This document shows, piece after piece, positions 7,939 to 17,462 of a stretch of 64,000 nucleotides of DNA. The first letter of the stretch is position 1. Every line of letters begins with the position of its first letter. The notes below the pieces were generated by a model. That model did no database searches and had not been told where the DNA came from. It was given only the letters and a program-made list of their open reading frames with translations. The stretch covers positions 186,001 to 250,000 of the forward strand of contig NZ_AP025282.1 in the NCBI RefSeq assembly GCF_024347215.1, written 5' to 3'. The DNA comes from Aliamphritea ceti (lineage in GTDB: Bacteria > Pseudomonadota > Gammaproteobacteria > Pseudomonadales > Balneatricaceae). Made by a program: the position numbers and the translations under genes.

Positions 7939-10776
7939 ATGCGTATGCACTTTGCCGTTAAAGTGATTCTTGCCGTTGTTCTGTTCATTATTCTGTTACT
8001 GCATTCAGCGGTATATATCGGTCGTGACCTGGCGGCGGACTGGTTGTTAGATCAGGGCGCAGAATATGCAGGTATTGAGCGCCTGAAAGTTGGCTGGTTT
8101 ACCGGAGAGGTTCGCCTTGAAGGTGTGGATGTTCGCACACCGGAGCAACGGGATCTTAAGCTTGAGTCTTTATATCTGAAGATAGATTTATCTGCTCTGA
8201 CTGAACAGCGTGTATGGATACGTCAGTTAGATATCCGTGGCTTGAGCGGCGAAATAGTTGAGCTGCAACAAGGTGAGCACAAAGGTGTGTTGCAAATTGG
8301 CCCGGTCATTATTCCTGTCGGAGGCGAAGAAGAACCTCCAGCCCCTGCCGATGAAACCGCAAGTGAATGGCAGGTTGGGATCAGTCAATTGACGATTCAG
8401 CAGTTAGACTGGAAAACAGATTTACCTGCACAAAAACATCATTTACAGCTAACTGATGCCGGTCTGGAAGGTTTTTATTTCTGGGAGCCCCGTCATGCCA
8501 GCCAGTTAACCCTGAATGGTGCTCTGAATGCCTCGGCGTTTTCTGTTACCGGCGATGTTGTCGCTCTGGCAGATGATAAATTTGCCAATTTGAACGTGAA
8601 AATTGCGCCGTTAACGTTGCAGGCATTTACCTCTGCAGCTGTGCCGGGTCTGAAAGGAAAATTAAGTACCGATCTTGCGTTACATCTGAAACTGAATGGC
8701 GACTCAGTTAACTTACAACAAAAAGGCTTGCTGAAACTGGACGGCTTTGCCTGGCAGGATAAAGCGGTAGATGTACAGCAGCAGGCCGTCAGTTGGCAGG
8801 GCCAGATAGATGTGGCGGTTATCGATGGCGGTTTAAAGGATGCCCGGCTGGACGGAACTTTAAATGGTTCGCAAACCCAGGTGAAATTGGGAGATAGCCA
8901 ACAAGCTGCACTGGCTAAGCTTAGCTGGCAGGGGAAAATCGATGCTACTATGGAGTCGTTGCAACAGCAGGGTAAGCTGGGTCTTGAGCAATTGCGCTGG
9001 CAGGATACCGGGCTGGATGTTCAGCAAGAGCAGCTCAGCTGGCAGGGTGATATAGCACTGGCATTGCCACAGCAACAACTGAAAAGCCTGCAACTAAACG
9101 GTACTGTTGCCGGAAGTGGCACTCGGGTTGAACAGGGTTCTGCACTGCAGTTAGCCTTGCAGAAATTGAACTGGCAGGGAAAGGTTGCACTGAACAGTAC
9201 AGTAACAGCCGCAAAAGCAGATGCAGCTGAAACTGAAAGGGCCGCACCACAGCAAGACTTGTCGGTTACCGGTGAGAATTTACAGCTGGATGACCTGACG
9301 CTGCATAACCGTAAAGTAACATCTGATTTATTAAAGCTGGCAAGTCTGTCGCTGACGAACATCCTGTTTGAACAGCAAACGGGTTCGGCTGATGATGGTA
9401 TGCGGGTTCAACTGGGTGATACTACTGTGTCGGGCATTCAGGCTCAGCATAAAAAACCGCTTAGTAAGATAGATGGTCTGAAGCTGCAACAGCTGGCATA
9501 TGATTCCCGTGGTGACCTGAAAATAGATAAAGTGACTCTGCGTGGCAGTAAAAGCCATGTAGTAATTGCCAAGGGTGGTGAACCGGCGGTGATTAATGGT
9601 TATTTAGCCGCGTTGAGCGGATTGGGAGGCGATCAGCCTGCTGAAACCTCAGATACCGCTGTGAAGAAAAAATCGGGCAATACCGCGGCCAAAGCACCTG
9701 CATTGCGGGTCCGTATTGGTGAGTTGGCAGTGGCAGGTAAGAATCAGATTCTGTTCACCGACAACAATGCTGATCCTGCTTTTAAGGGTGACATTCTTAT
9801 TAAGTCAGCAAGCCTGAAGCAGTTGGATACCGCGAGTAAGAAGTTTTCTCCGTTTGCTGCTGATCTTGAGCTTAAGCCTTTTACAAAGCTGAAGCTCGAA
9901 GGTAAAACCAATCTGGCTGGTGGTGGCGGAGATGCTGACTGGAATGCTTCTCTGACACAGTTGGAATTGCCGCGTTTAAGCCCGTATGCGATTGAAAATA
10001 TTGGTTATTTTATTGAGAACGGCCAGCTGGCACTGACCAGTAAAGGTACCTTGCGCAATGAGCAGATTGAAGGCGAGAACAACGTTGTCATTAATCGCCT
10101 CTCAGTCGATCCGGTGAACCAGGACAAAGTGGCTGGGTTTACCAAGCAATTATCGATGCCGTTGGGCACTGCGATCATGATCCTTCAGGATGATGACGAT
10201 AATATCGAGCTGGATGTTCCAATAAGTGGTTCGCTTAATGATCCTGATTTTGGCCTTGATAGCGTTGTGAAAATACTGGCAGGTAAAGGTTTAAAGCAGG
10301 CCGCATTTAGCTTCCTTGCGAAGTCCTTACAGCCTTATGGTGCGTTGATTAGTCTGGCAGAAACAGCTATTGATGCGGCATCTGATGGCACTTTCATTAA
10401 TCTTGAGCCGGTGGCCTTTGCGCCCGGTTCCGCACAGCTGAATGGCAAAGCACGGGATTATCTCACCAAGGTTGAGTCTATGCTGAAAGAGCGTAAAGCG
10501 ATGCGGCTGAATATTTGTGGCCAGGCGGTAGCGAAGGATGCAACGGTATTGAATGCCCAGTTGCTTGAAGCGAATACTAAGCGGGAAGAACCTCTGACAG
10601 AAGAGCAGTTAGCAGCGGAGCTGAAAAACCAGCTGACGGCATTGGCACAATCCCGTAACGACAGTGTTAAACGCCAGTTAAGTCAGCAAGTGAATGGTGA
10701 GCGTCTTTTTGTTTGCTTTGCACTGCCTAAACTTGATGATCCGAAAGCGGTTCCGGTTGCTACTTTAGGGCTGTAG
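7939..10776 (+). CDS. DUF748 / AsmA-like envelope protein with internal repeats
   Basis: About 945 residues. One N-terminal membrane anchor (residues 5-22) precedes a long beta-rich region with motifs such as LKVGWFTGEVRLEGVDV, typical of AsmA/DUF748 proteins that span the periplasm and are linked to outer-membrane lipid homeostasis. Two tandem units of about 80 residues (8729-8970 and 8973-9192) share WQD..VDVQQ....SWQG. The C-terminal part has an OmpA-like segment (F-x-PGSAQLNGKARDYL). ATG at 7939 is chosen over TTG at 7912; neither has a strong RBS. Convergent with the kinase gene, only 8 bp apart. The exact role is unknown. Confidence 0.75.
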   Translation: MRMHFAVKVILAVVLFIILLLHSAVYIGRDLAADWLLDQGAEYAGIERLKVGWFTGEVRLEGVDVRTPEQRDLKLESLYLKIDLSALTEQRVWIRQLDIRGLSGEIVELQQGEHKGVLQIGPVIIPVGGEEEPPAPADETASEWQVGISQLTIQQLDWKTDLPAQKHHLQLTDAGLEGFYFWEPRHASQLTLNGALNASAFSVTGDVVALADDKFANLNVKIAPLTLQAFTSAAVPGLKGKLSTDLALHLKLNGDSVNLQQKGLLKLDGFAWQDKAVDVQQQAVSWQGQIDVAVIDGGLKDARLDGTLNGSQTQVKLGDSQQAALAKLSWQGKIDATMESLQQQGKLGLEQLRWQDTGLDVQQEQLSWQGDIALALPQQQLKSLQLNGTVAGSGTRVEQGSALQLALQKLNWQGKVALNSTVTAAKADAAETERAAPQQDLSVTGENLQLDDLTLHNRKVTSDLLKLASLSLTNILFEQQTGSADDGMRVQLGDTTVSGIQAQHKKPLSKIDGLKLQQLAYDSRGDLKIDKVTLRGSKSHVVIAKGGEPAVINGYLAALSGLGGDQPAETSDTAVKKKSGNTAAKAPALRVRIGELAVAGKNQILFTDNNADPAFKGDILIKSASLKQLDTASKKFSPFAADLELKPFTKLKLEGKTNLAGGGGDADWNASLTQLELPRLSPYAIENIGYFIENGQLALTSKGTLRNEQIEGENNVVINRLSVDPVNQDKVAGFTKQLSMPLGTAIMILQDDDDNIELDVPISGSLNDPDFGLDSVVKILAGKGLKQAAFSFLAKSLQPYGALISLAETAIDAASDGTFINLEPVAFAPGSAQLNGKARDYLTKVESMLKERKAMRLNICGQAVAKDATVLNAQLLEANTKREEPLTEEQLAAELKNQLTALAQSRNDSVKRQLSQQVNGERLFVCFALPKLDDPKAVPVATLGL

Positions 10777-10784
10777 GGCGATAG

Positions 10785-12536
10785 CTACTCGCTTAAAGAT
10801 AGATGGGTTTCCTGCGAGCTGTAGCTGTCCATTATTGGAATGACTGCGGTAATTCGGGTGCCGCGGTCGTGGTTGGGGCGAATAACAAAGGTCCCGCCCA
10901 GTGCTCTTACCCGCTCGCGCATACCTATAAGGCCAAAGCCGGTCTTAAAAGCCAGAGTATCTACATCAAAGCCCTGGCCGTCGTCGCTGATCAGAAGCTC
11001 AAGCCGGTCACCGCTGATATCTCCACGCTGTCCCTTTTCCAGACGGTGCAATTCAATCCAGACATTACTGGCATGGGCGTATTTGAGAATGTTACTGAAA
11101 GCTTCCTGTGTCAGGCGGAAAAGCGTGATGTTGTAATCTTCTGACATGTCATTCAGCGCACCTTTAAAATCGGTATGCAGCTGTATGCTGTGTTCTTCAA
11201 AGCGATTGTTAGCGATACATTCTTGCAGGGCATCCATTAAGCCCAGATCATCCAGCGCGGAAGGTCGCAGGGTTCGCATCAGGCCATATGTTACATCGTA
11301 GATATTCTGCGCGATCGCGTCTATCGAGTCTGCTGTTTGATGAACGACATTGTTTTCTTCGGGGTGAATACGTTTAAGTATCTTGGCATCTGTTCGGATG
11401 GCCGTAAGTGACTGGCCGAGTTCATCGTGAAGTTCCCGGGATAAGTTACGTCGTTCTTTTTCCTGTACTGCCAATACCTGATGGGTGAGGCGGCGGTTTT
11501 CGATTAACTGGTCGCGTAATTCCTGAGTACGCATATGAATCCGTAATTCCAGCTGCTGGCGCTCTTTTTTGAGTTTTTGGTACAGCTGCGAATGCTGATC
11601 AGCTGAGCGGGTTTTTTGGCGCAGATACGCAAGTAATAGCGAATAACCACCTAATGAGCTTAATAAAATAGCCAGTAGCAGCAGGGGATTCAGGTCCTGC
11701 AAACCGATTTTCTGAGTGATATAGAGCTTAAATGACTGACCAAAGCGATTGATAGTGCGCTCATCTTCTAATACCGGCAAAAAATCTGCAGCAATTAGCT
11801 GATCATCAGGTGAACTGCGTTCGTCGAGAACAATGTCGTGTTCGCTGATTACTTGTGCCCGTGCGCCTTCATTCATAAAGTTTGCGTGAGGTAACAAGCC
11901 GGCAATATTGACAATAATTGACGATATATACAGATTTTGTGCGTTAGGTGCTGAGTTCCGGTCGTAAAAAGCCAGAAACAATGCATAAACCTGTTCACCG
12001 TTGTCGCTGATAAAGGGCGCAGATGAAACTGGCTGATGATAACGTTGGGCAAATCCCAGAGTTTCATTGACGGCGGGGTTATCCTGAAGGTTTCGTCCCA
12101 TCAGATAACGGGTGTCGGCATTCAGTGGTTCAACAAAGGTGAGCGGGAAATTTGAATGTGCAAGCACCGTCCGGTTCAGGTCGGGCTGACCGAAGACAGG
12201 TTCAAAGCTATTTTTAAAGTCCGTTTCAGGCGGTGTTATATCAGCCTGTTGCTGAATCTGAAAGCGCACAATCTGTGGATAACGTCTGCGCATTTCATTG
12301 GCGTAACTGCGAATGGTAACAAAGTCTTCCGGGTTAGCGCTTACCAGGGCAGTGAAGTTTTGTAACAGAACTTCATTTATGTGGGTTTTTTCGTAAACGG
12401 AGGAATAGACATAGTGGGTGTTGTTACTCAGGCGTTCCTGCATCCGCGAGTAGTTTGACTTAATTGTCAGCCCGAACATCAAAACCGTGATACTTAGCCA
12501 GATCGCGGTAACTAGCGGAAACTGCGGCTTTAACAT
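10785..12536 (-). CDS. Orphan NarX/DegS-type sensor histidine kinase
   Basis: 583 residues from ATG at 12536 (TTG at 12548 is an alternative). Membrane helices near residues 8-27 and 290-310 flank a periplasmic sensing region of about 260 residues. A coiled-coil linker leads to a HisKA_3 dimerisation domain with the phospho-acceptor in RRNLSRELHDELGQ (His370), then an HATPase domain with a clear N box (LTQEAFSNILKYAHAS), DDGQGF and GLIGMRERV. Such kinases pair with LuxR/NarL-type regulators. No such regulator is adjacent. The signal is unknown. Confidence 0.88.
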   Translation of the reverse strand: MLKPQFPLVTAIWLSITVLMFGLTIKSNYSRMQERLSNNTHYVYSSVYEKTHINEVLLQNFTALVSANPEDFVTIRSYANEMRRRYPQIVRFQIQQQADITPPETDFKNSFEPVFGQPDLNRTVLAHSNFPLTFVEPLNADTRYLMGRNLQDNPAVNETLGFAQRYHQPVSSAPFISDNGEQVYALFLAFYDRNSAPNAQNLYISSIIVNIAGLLPHANFMNEGARAQVISEHDIVLDERSSPDDQLIAADFLPVLEDERTINRFGQSFKLYITQKIGLQDLNPLLLLAILLSSLGGYSLLLAYLRQKTRSADQHSQLYQKLKKERQQLELRIHMRTQELRDQLIENRRLTHQVLAVQEKERRNLSRELHDELGQSLTAIRTDAKILKRIHPEENNVVHQTADSIDAIAQNIYDVTYGLMRTLRPSALDDLGLMDALQECIANNRFEEHSIQLHTDFKGALNDMSEDYNITLFRLTQEAFSNILKYAHASNVWIELHRLEKGQRGDISGDRLELLISDDGQGFDVDTLAFKTGFGLIGMRERVRALGGTFVIRPNHDRGTRITAVIPIMDSYSSQETHLSLSE

Positions 12537-12690
12537 ATGTCTGATCAATCCATGAGTAAAGGGAAGAACCCTGACACTTTAAGTCCCCGGCGAAGATTGT
12601 TATTCCTTTCAACCTTCTTCGCTGGTTGTAACTGCATGCCTCAGCTTGCAGTCCTGCAGGAAAGTTTAACGATTCTGACGGCGGAAAACA

Positions 12691-12717
12691 AAAAAGGCAC
12701 CCTAAGGTGCCTTTTTC
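12691..12717 (-). terminator. Rho-independent terminator of sodB
   Basis: AAAAAGGCACC (12691-12701), loop CTAA, GGTGCCTTTTT (12706-12716). It lies 24 bp past the sodB stop codon and is bidirectional in form. Confidence 0.92.
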
Positions 12718-12740
12718 AGTGTATCTGCAGTGGTTGCAGA

Positions 12741-13325
12741 TTAGCCAGCCAGGTTCTGGTTGGCGAAGTCCCAGTTTACCAGTGCCCAGAAGGCTTTCAG
12801 GTATTCAGGACGTACGTTGCGGAAATCGATGTAGTAAGCGTGTTCCCACAGATCAACAGTCAGCAGCGCAGTCTGGCCGCTAGTCATTGGTGTACCAGCG
12901 TTGCTGGTGTTAACGATTTCCAGAGAACCGTCAGCGTTCTTAACTAACCAAGTCCAGCTTGAACCGAAGTTGTTAACTGCTTTGTCGTTGAATGCTTCCT
13001 GGAATGCTGCAAAAGAACCCCATGTAGCGTTGATTGCATCTGCAACCGCGCCAGTTGGCTCACCGCCACCGTTTGGAGACAGGCTGTTCCAGTAGAAAGT
13101 GTGGTTCCAGATCTGCGCTGCGTTGTTGAAAACACCGCCAGCTGGTGCAGAAGTGATGATCTCTTCCAGAGTCTTACCTTCAAACTCAGATCCTGGTACC
13201 AGGCCGTTCAGTTTTACAACGTAAGTGTTGTGGTGTTTGCCGTGGTGGAAGTCCAGAGTTTCTGAAGAAATGTGTGGTTCCAGGGCATCTTTCGCGTATG
13301 GCAGGGCCGGTAATTCAAAGCTCAT
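12741..13325 (-). CDS. sodB: Iron superoxide dismutase
   Basis: 194 residues, usual for Fe-SOD. Converts superoxide to hydrogen peroxide and oxygen in the cytoplasm. Metal ligands are visible: His27 (LDFHHGKHHNTY), the His in QIWNHTFYW, and Asp and His in DLWEHAYYIDFRN. AGGVFNNAAQ and the FGSSW segment favour iron over manganese. RBS GAAGG precedes the ATG. Two AT-rich palindromes sit about 40-70 bp upstream and may be operators. Confidence 0.95.
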   Translation of the reverse strand: MSFELPALPYAKDALEPHISSETLDFHHGKHHNTYVVKLNGLVPGSEFEGKTLEEIITSAPAGGVFNNAAQIWNHTFYWNSLSPNGGGEPTGAVADAINATWGSFAAFQEAFNDKAVNNFGSSWTWLVKNADGSLEIVNTSNAGTPMTSGQTALLTVDLWEHAYYIDFRNVRPEYLKAFWALVNWDFANQNLAG

Positions 13326-13364
13326 AAGTATGTACCTTCACGTCACGGTTTCAGCATAAAACCG

Positions 13365-13392
13365 TTAATATCGATATTAATTTGTATATACA
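13365..13392 (-). promoter_or_regulatory. Candidate operator: two adjacent palindromes upstream of sodB
   Basis: TTAATATCGATATTAA (13365-13380) is a perfect 16-bp palindrome, and TGTATATACA (13383-13392) a perfect 10-bp one next to it. They lie 40-67 bp before the sodB start codon, where promoter and transcription start would be expected. No named regulator site is matched with certainty. Palindromes of A/T character also arise by chance. Confidence 0.4.
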
Positions 13393-13531
13393 GCCAGGCA
13401 GGAAAAACAGTTTGGCTCGAGCCTGGAGGCCGCATAATAGCACTCATAGATATGTGTTTGACAGCGAATTAAGGCCCTGCAGTTCATAGGGAAAATACAC
13501 TGTCGGAAATAGGATAGACCAGAGTCAGGGG

Positions 13532-14548
13532 TTATTCGACATTCACTAGCTCGGCAATTTTTAACAGCTGAATCGGCGGGTACAGTTCCAGCTGGCGGGC
13601 GACCTGCATGTTAATGAAAATTGAATAGCGGTTCAGTGAAGCAATAGGCAGACTGCCTGGTTGCTGATCACCAAACAGAATTTTCTCGGCCTGGTTAGCG
13701 GCTAAGCGTCCCACATTATAGTAACGGTTTGCTACAGCGATCAGGCCGTCAGACCGGGTGACCATTACATCATAGGCGCTTGCTACTGGCAGACCATGAC
13801 GGTTTGCCGCCTGAGTAAACTCATCACGATGCTGGCGATTATAAGAACTGGAACCCACGTAGACTGCGTCTACCCCTTCGGTTTTCAGGCCTGACATTAT
13901 GCTGTCCAGCTGATTTGGCAGCGGTTCACTGTCAGCGCCCAATTCATAGGTGCGGCTAACCAGTTCAAAGTTCATTTCACTGGCGAGGCTTTCCAGTTTA
14001 CGTGTATTCAGTACGGAGTTAATTTCGGAGGGAGAATAAATAACGCCGATACGTTTTGCTGTCAGATAGTCTTGTAATACTCGGAGTTGTACTCGCTCAG
14101 GCACTCTATTGAGGATGCCTGTGACCAGTGGTCGGCCACTTTTAGCATAGGATTTGATAATCCCGGCGCCAACAGGGTCGGCAACAATCATGAATAATAG
14201 TGGGATGTTTTGCAGGTATTGTTGTGCATCAACGCCGTTAGCTGGGCCGATAATTGCTTTAGATACACTGGTGCCCCAGGTAACCACTAAATCTGGCTGT
14301 CGCTGGCGGGCTTCATCAATAAAACCGGGTAGGCTGGATTTATTTTTAGCCGCATCACGAATCGTCAGCTCGACGGGTAGCCGGTTATCGGCAATGTATT
14401 GTTTAAAACCCTGGCAGGCTTCCTCGCAGCCTCGCCAGACCACCATATAGACCTGTGCAGGATTGGCAGCAGTAAATTCAACAGCGTAACTGATGCTGCT
14501 AAAAATCAGCAGACTAAGGGCTAAGTAACACCGGTTAATTATGCGCAT
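13532..14548 (-). CDS. Periplasmic substrate-binding protein, ABC_sub_bind (PF04392-like) family
   Basis: 338 residues with a signal peptide (MRIINRCYLALSLLIFSSISYA). The fold resembles the periplasmic binding proteins of the TrpX-like ABC_sub_bind family: PDLVVTWGTSVSKAI, PLLFMIVADPVGAGI, AKRIGVIYSPSEINS and VDAVYVGSSSYN. No ABC permease or ATPase is nearby. Instead it is the last gene of a three-gene operon with a sensor-MFS fusion (10-bp overlap) and a sensor-like membrane protein. It may present a ligand to those proteins rather than to an ABC importer, which is inference. Confidence 0.8.
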   Translation of the reverse strand: MRIINRCYLALSLLIFSSISYAVEFTAANPAQVYMVVWRGCEEACQGFKQYIADNRLPVELTIRDAAKNKSSLPGFIDEARQRQPDLVVTWGTSVSKAIIGPANGVDAQQYLQNIPLLFMIVADPVGAGIIKSYAKSGRPLVTGILNRVPERVQLRVLQDYLTAKRIGVIYSPSEINSVLNTRKLESLASEMNFELVSRTYELGADSEPLPNQLDSIMSGLKTEGVDAVYVGSSSYNRQHRDEFTQAANRHGLPVASAYDVMVTRSDGLIAVANRYYNVGRLAANQAEKILFGDQQPGSLPIASLNRYSIFINMQVARQLELYPPIQLLKIAELVNVE

Positions 14549-16680
14549 GCCTGCGCCTCCTTACGGCGCATTCGCCGGAAATAATAACCGGTAAAACAAC
14601 CGATACCGATAATACCTACCCCGATAATAGCCATTGCCGCACCGTAGTCGTAGAACACCAGCAGGCCGGCTACCAGTAGCGGACCTATAACACTGCCGAT
14701 ACGCTCACAGGTACGCAGCACGCCCAGCACAGTGGTCCGCCCTACGTCAGGTGTATATTCAGCGGCTTCCAGTGCAGCAGCAATCAAAGGTGCTTTGATG
14801 ATGGCATGGGCCATGCCCATAAGAACCACTGTAATAAATACGGTGAGTATATTTGCTTCGCCGTTGAGTAACAGCAATACGGCACCTGATAGAACTGTAC
14901 CGAAGACCACCAGATCGATCATGTGTTTACTGCGGTCTGCAATATGCGATGCGGTAGGTCCGAGGAAGATAATAATCAGCGCATAGATCATCATGATTCG
15001 GCCGATTTCTGCCTGCGAAGCGTCCAGAGTTATCAAATAAACCGGAACGAAGTAGTAAAGGAAGCCGGTCAGAATGATTTTCGCCGGAATAGCACAGAAC
15101 AGAACAATGCCTACAAAACGGTAATTGCGGATCAGTGCTTTAGGGCCGCTGGCTTGTGCAGGTGAGGTGGCTTTATTAGTAGTAGTCGCTGAAGGTTTTT
15201 CGGTACAGCCAACTTCAGAACACAGCATTACCCAGGCAAGTGCGCCGGCGACTAAGGCCAGCATAGCTGCCAAAAAAAATACTGGTTGATAGCCAATCCG
15301 GTCGGCAATGATGCCGCCCAGAGCTGTACCGCACATTGATGCTGTCATTAGCACGCCGACAAAAACAGCCATGCCTTTGGCACGGTTTTCTTTGGTGAGC
15401 AGGGCTGCCATGTAGCCCTGGCAGCTGATGGTAATGACAGCGTAGCCAATCGCAGTAACACCACGGCCGGTAATGATAGCTTCGGCGCTGTTGGCGAATG
15501 CACAGATCAGATAGCCGCAAATGGCCGGTATCAGGCCAATCATGAATATACGTTTGCAGCCGTAGCGGTCAGCCCAGCGTCCGGCGAAGGGTGTGACCAG
15601 TGCAATAACGCCCATGAATATTGAAATAGGCAGGCCGATCATGATATCCCGGCTGATCCAGCTGTTTGGCTGATAATATTCGGCAACGAATAGCGGCATG
15701 AAGGACTTTTGCAGTTCTTCAGCGAAGGAGAATACGAATAGAGGAATTCGGGCATCGATAATACTGCCGCGACTTTCAGTGAGCACTTTTTGCAGGCTGA
15801 AACGTTTTGCCAGCTGGCGTAATTTGTCGACAGTGCTTGGTTCGTCTTTTTGTTCGATGGCGCGGTCGTATACCTGCTGAAAGTTATTTTGTATTGTCTG
15901 TGAATCCTGGTTCATGCGATTGACAAAGAAACCGACAATGCCTTTTTGCTGCTGGTTTTGTTGAACCGAAAAGTCACCTTCGGCCTGACGGGTGAGAAGT
16001 TTTTCTGAATGCTGCAGTGGCCCGGAAACATAAAACATCACCAATACCATAATGAGTTCAAAAGCAACCAGCAAAACCGCAATCAGAACGATGGCGAGGT
16101 CAAAGAAAACATTAGTAAGCTGGCTGCGGATATAGCCGTCGTTCAGGCCAATATGTACGGAGCCATAACGCACTTCATTCTGTTGCAGTGGCAGGTAGTA
16201 ACCTTCCATCGACTGGCTTTCACCACTGGAGAGCAACATACGAAAAAAATCGATGCTGCCTGAGAAAAGGCTTTCCAGTGGCGGTGCGCTAATACTGTCG
16301 GTTTGCAGTAGTGTTTTATGAGATGACAGAGGCAATACCAACTGGCCAATATCACCTCCCTGATAAATGACATCTCCCTGTGGGTTACTGACGGCAATAT
16401 AGGTTAGCTCAGAGTATTTATTGCTGAGGTCCTCAAGATAACTGTCCAGTCCGTTAATGCGTTCAAAAGGGATGCCGACACTGACGGCTAAACGTACATC
16501 ATCCTGTACTTCTTCGGCGATCAGGTTAGCTTTCTGCAACAGTTGTGGCTTGAGCGCCATGTTAAATTCAGTAAGGGCATAAACCGCACTGAGGAGTGAT
16601 GCAATAAAAGTGCTGATCAGGGTGATAACGAATAAACGGCGATTAACAAAAGTTGCCAGTCCCTGGGTGGTGTTACTCAT
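14539..16680 (-). CDS. Fusion of a sensor-like N-terminal module and an MFS transporter
   Basis: 713 residues. A first membrane helix (about 16-36), an extracytoplasmic domain of about 150 residues, a second helix (about 195-218) and a HAMP-like linker look like the input half of a chemoreceptor or kinase. From about residue 310 a 12-helix major facilitator domain follows, with the loop motif GRWADRYGCKR and GRGVTAIGYA. No kinase or methyl-accepting domain is present. The gene overlaps both neighbours by 4 and 10 bp, so it is translationally coupled with them. A ligand-gated transporter, or a transporter doubling as sensor, is possible; the substrate is unknown. Confidence 0.82.
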   Translation of the reverse strand: MSNTTQGLATFVNRRLFVITLISTFIASLLSAVYALTEFNMALKPQLLQKANLIAEEVQDDVRLAVSVGIPFERINGLDSYLEDLSNKYSELTYIAVSNPQGDVIYQGGDIGQLVLPLSSHKTLLQTDSISAPPLESLFSGSIDFFRMLLSSGESQSMEGYYLPLQQNEVRYGSVHIGLNDGYIRSQLTNVFFDLAIVLIAVLLVAFELIMVLVMFYVSGPLQHSEKLLTRQAEGDFSVQQNQQQKGIVGFFVNRMNQDSQTIQNNFQQVYDRAIEQKDEPSTVDKLRQLAKRFSLQKVLTESRGSIIDARIPLFVFSFAEELQKSFMPLFVAEYYQPNSWISRDIMIGLPISIFMGVIALVTPFAGRWADRYGCKRIFMIGLIPAICGYLICAFANSAEAIITGRGVTAIGYAVITISCQGYMAALLTKENRAKGMAVFVGVLMTASMCGTALGGIIADRIGYQPVFFLAAMLALVAGALAWVMLCSEVGCTEKPSATTTNKATSPAQASGPKALIRNYRFVGIVLFCAIPAKIILTGFLYYFVPVYLITLDASQAEIGRIMMIYALIIIFLGPTASHIADRSKHMIDLVVFGTVLSGAVLLLLNGEANILTVFITVVLMGMAHAIIKAPLIAAALEAAEYTPDVGRTTVLGVLRTCERIGSVIGPLLVAGLLVFYDYGAAMAIIGVGIIGIGCFTGYYFRRMRRKEAQACA

Positions 16681-17462
16681 TTATGTTCAGCTCCGGAAGC
16701 CGGGGTTACCAGTTGGCTGAGTTCCTGCTCGACACCGGATTTTATTTTCTCCCGCTGTTCCATCTGGCGGGCAAACTGATAGGCAAGTGAGTCGGTTTTT
16801 AGTGAATCGGGTTGCGGTGTTTTCTGTTTTTCACGTTGCGCGTGAATCAGGTTGAAAATCGCATTTACCTCGCCGAAGCCAAGCCGTACGGCGAGGAAAA
16901 TTAAGGTGCCGAATACTAAGAAAACCGCCAGCGTCATCATCAGTAACCGGTCGTTAACCCGCAGGATATCAGCCGCGTACTGAGATTTGTCGTAATCAAT
17001 GATGATACTGCCGATTAGCCCGCCGGTAGCATCAAACAACTGCAGACCGGTGAAGAGTGCATGTTCTTCATCAAAGCGCCATGCCGCTTCTTCACTGAAT
17101 AGCGCCCGGCGGATGAGAGGGCTTTCAGGCGCAATACTTAGTGCTTCTGACTCGCTGGAAAAGAGTGGTTTGCCGGCACGGTCCACAATATGAATACCGC
17201 GTATCTGTGTATCGCGGTGTTTTTCCCGTATCAGTAAATCATTAAGGTTATTCATTTCCTGCAATGGCAGGCCGAGCTGTTCAGCCTTAATGACAGAGCG
17301 TTCTATAGAGGCGGTCACTACTTCGAGTTTGGACGAGACCACCGCGGACATCAGGCCTGAAAACTTTATCGTGTTCATTAACAGCAACAGCGCCAGAACA
17401 CTTATCAGGATGGCCCAGATAGTGGCGATCAGCTTCAGATGAACTTCTAGAAATATTCGCAT
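16677..17462 (-). CDS. Sensor-like bitopic membrane protein without output domain
   Basis: 261 residues: helix near 10-30, an extracytoplasmic domain of about 140 residues (IRGIHIVDRAGKPLFSS and GGLIGSIIIDYD resemble Cache/PAS-like folds), a second helix near 175-195, then a charged cytoplasmic tail of about 65 residues with no enzymatic motif. It resembles the N-terminal half of the sensor-MFS fusion it overlaps by 4 bp, suggesting an ancient duplication. First gene of the three-gene operon. It may form a hetero-oligomer with the fusion protein, which is inference. Confidence 0.7.
   Translation of the reverse strand: MRIFLEVHLKLIATIWAILISVLALLLLMNTIKFSGLMSAVVSSKLEVVTASIERSVIKAEQLGLPLQEMNNLNDLLIREKHRDTQIRGIHIVDRAGKPLFSSESEALSIAPESPLIRRALFSEEAAWRFDEEHALFTGLQLFDATGGLIGSIIIDYDKSQYAADILRVNDRLLMMTLAVFLVFGTLIFLAVRLGFGEVNAIFNLIHAQREKQKTPQPDSLKTDSLAYQFARQMEQREKIKSGVEQELSQLVTPASGAEHK

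Noticed and set aside
12537..12947. Plus-strand open frame across the kinase-sodB gap
   Set aside because: It runs through the sodB terminator and antisense to sodB, with no similarity to any protein family.
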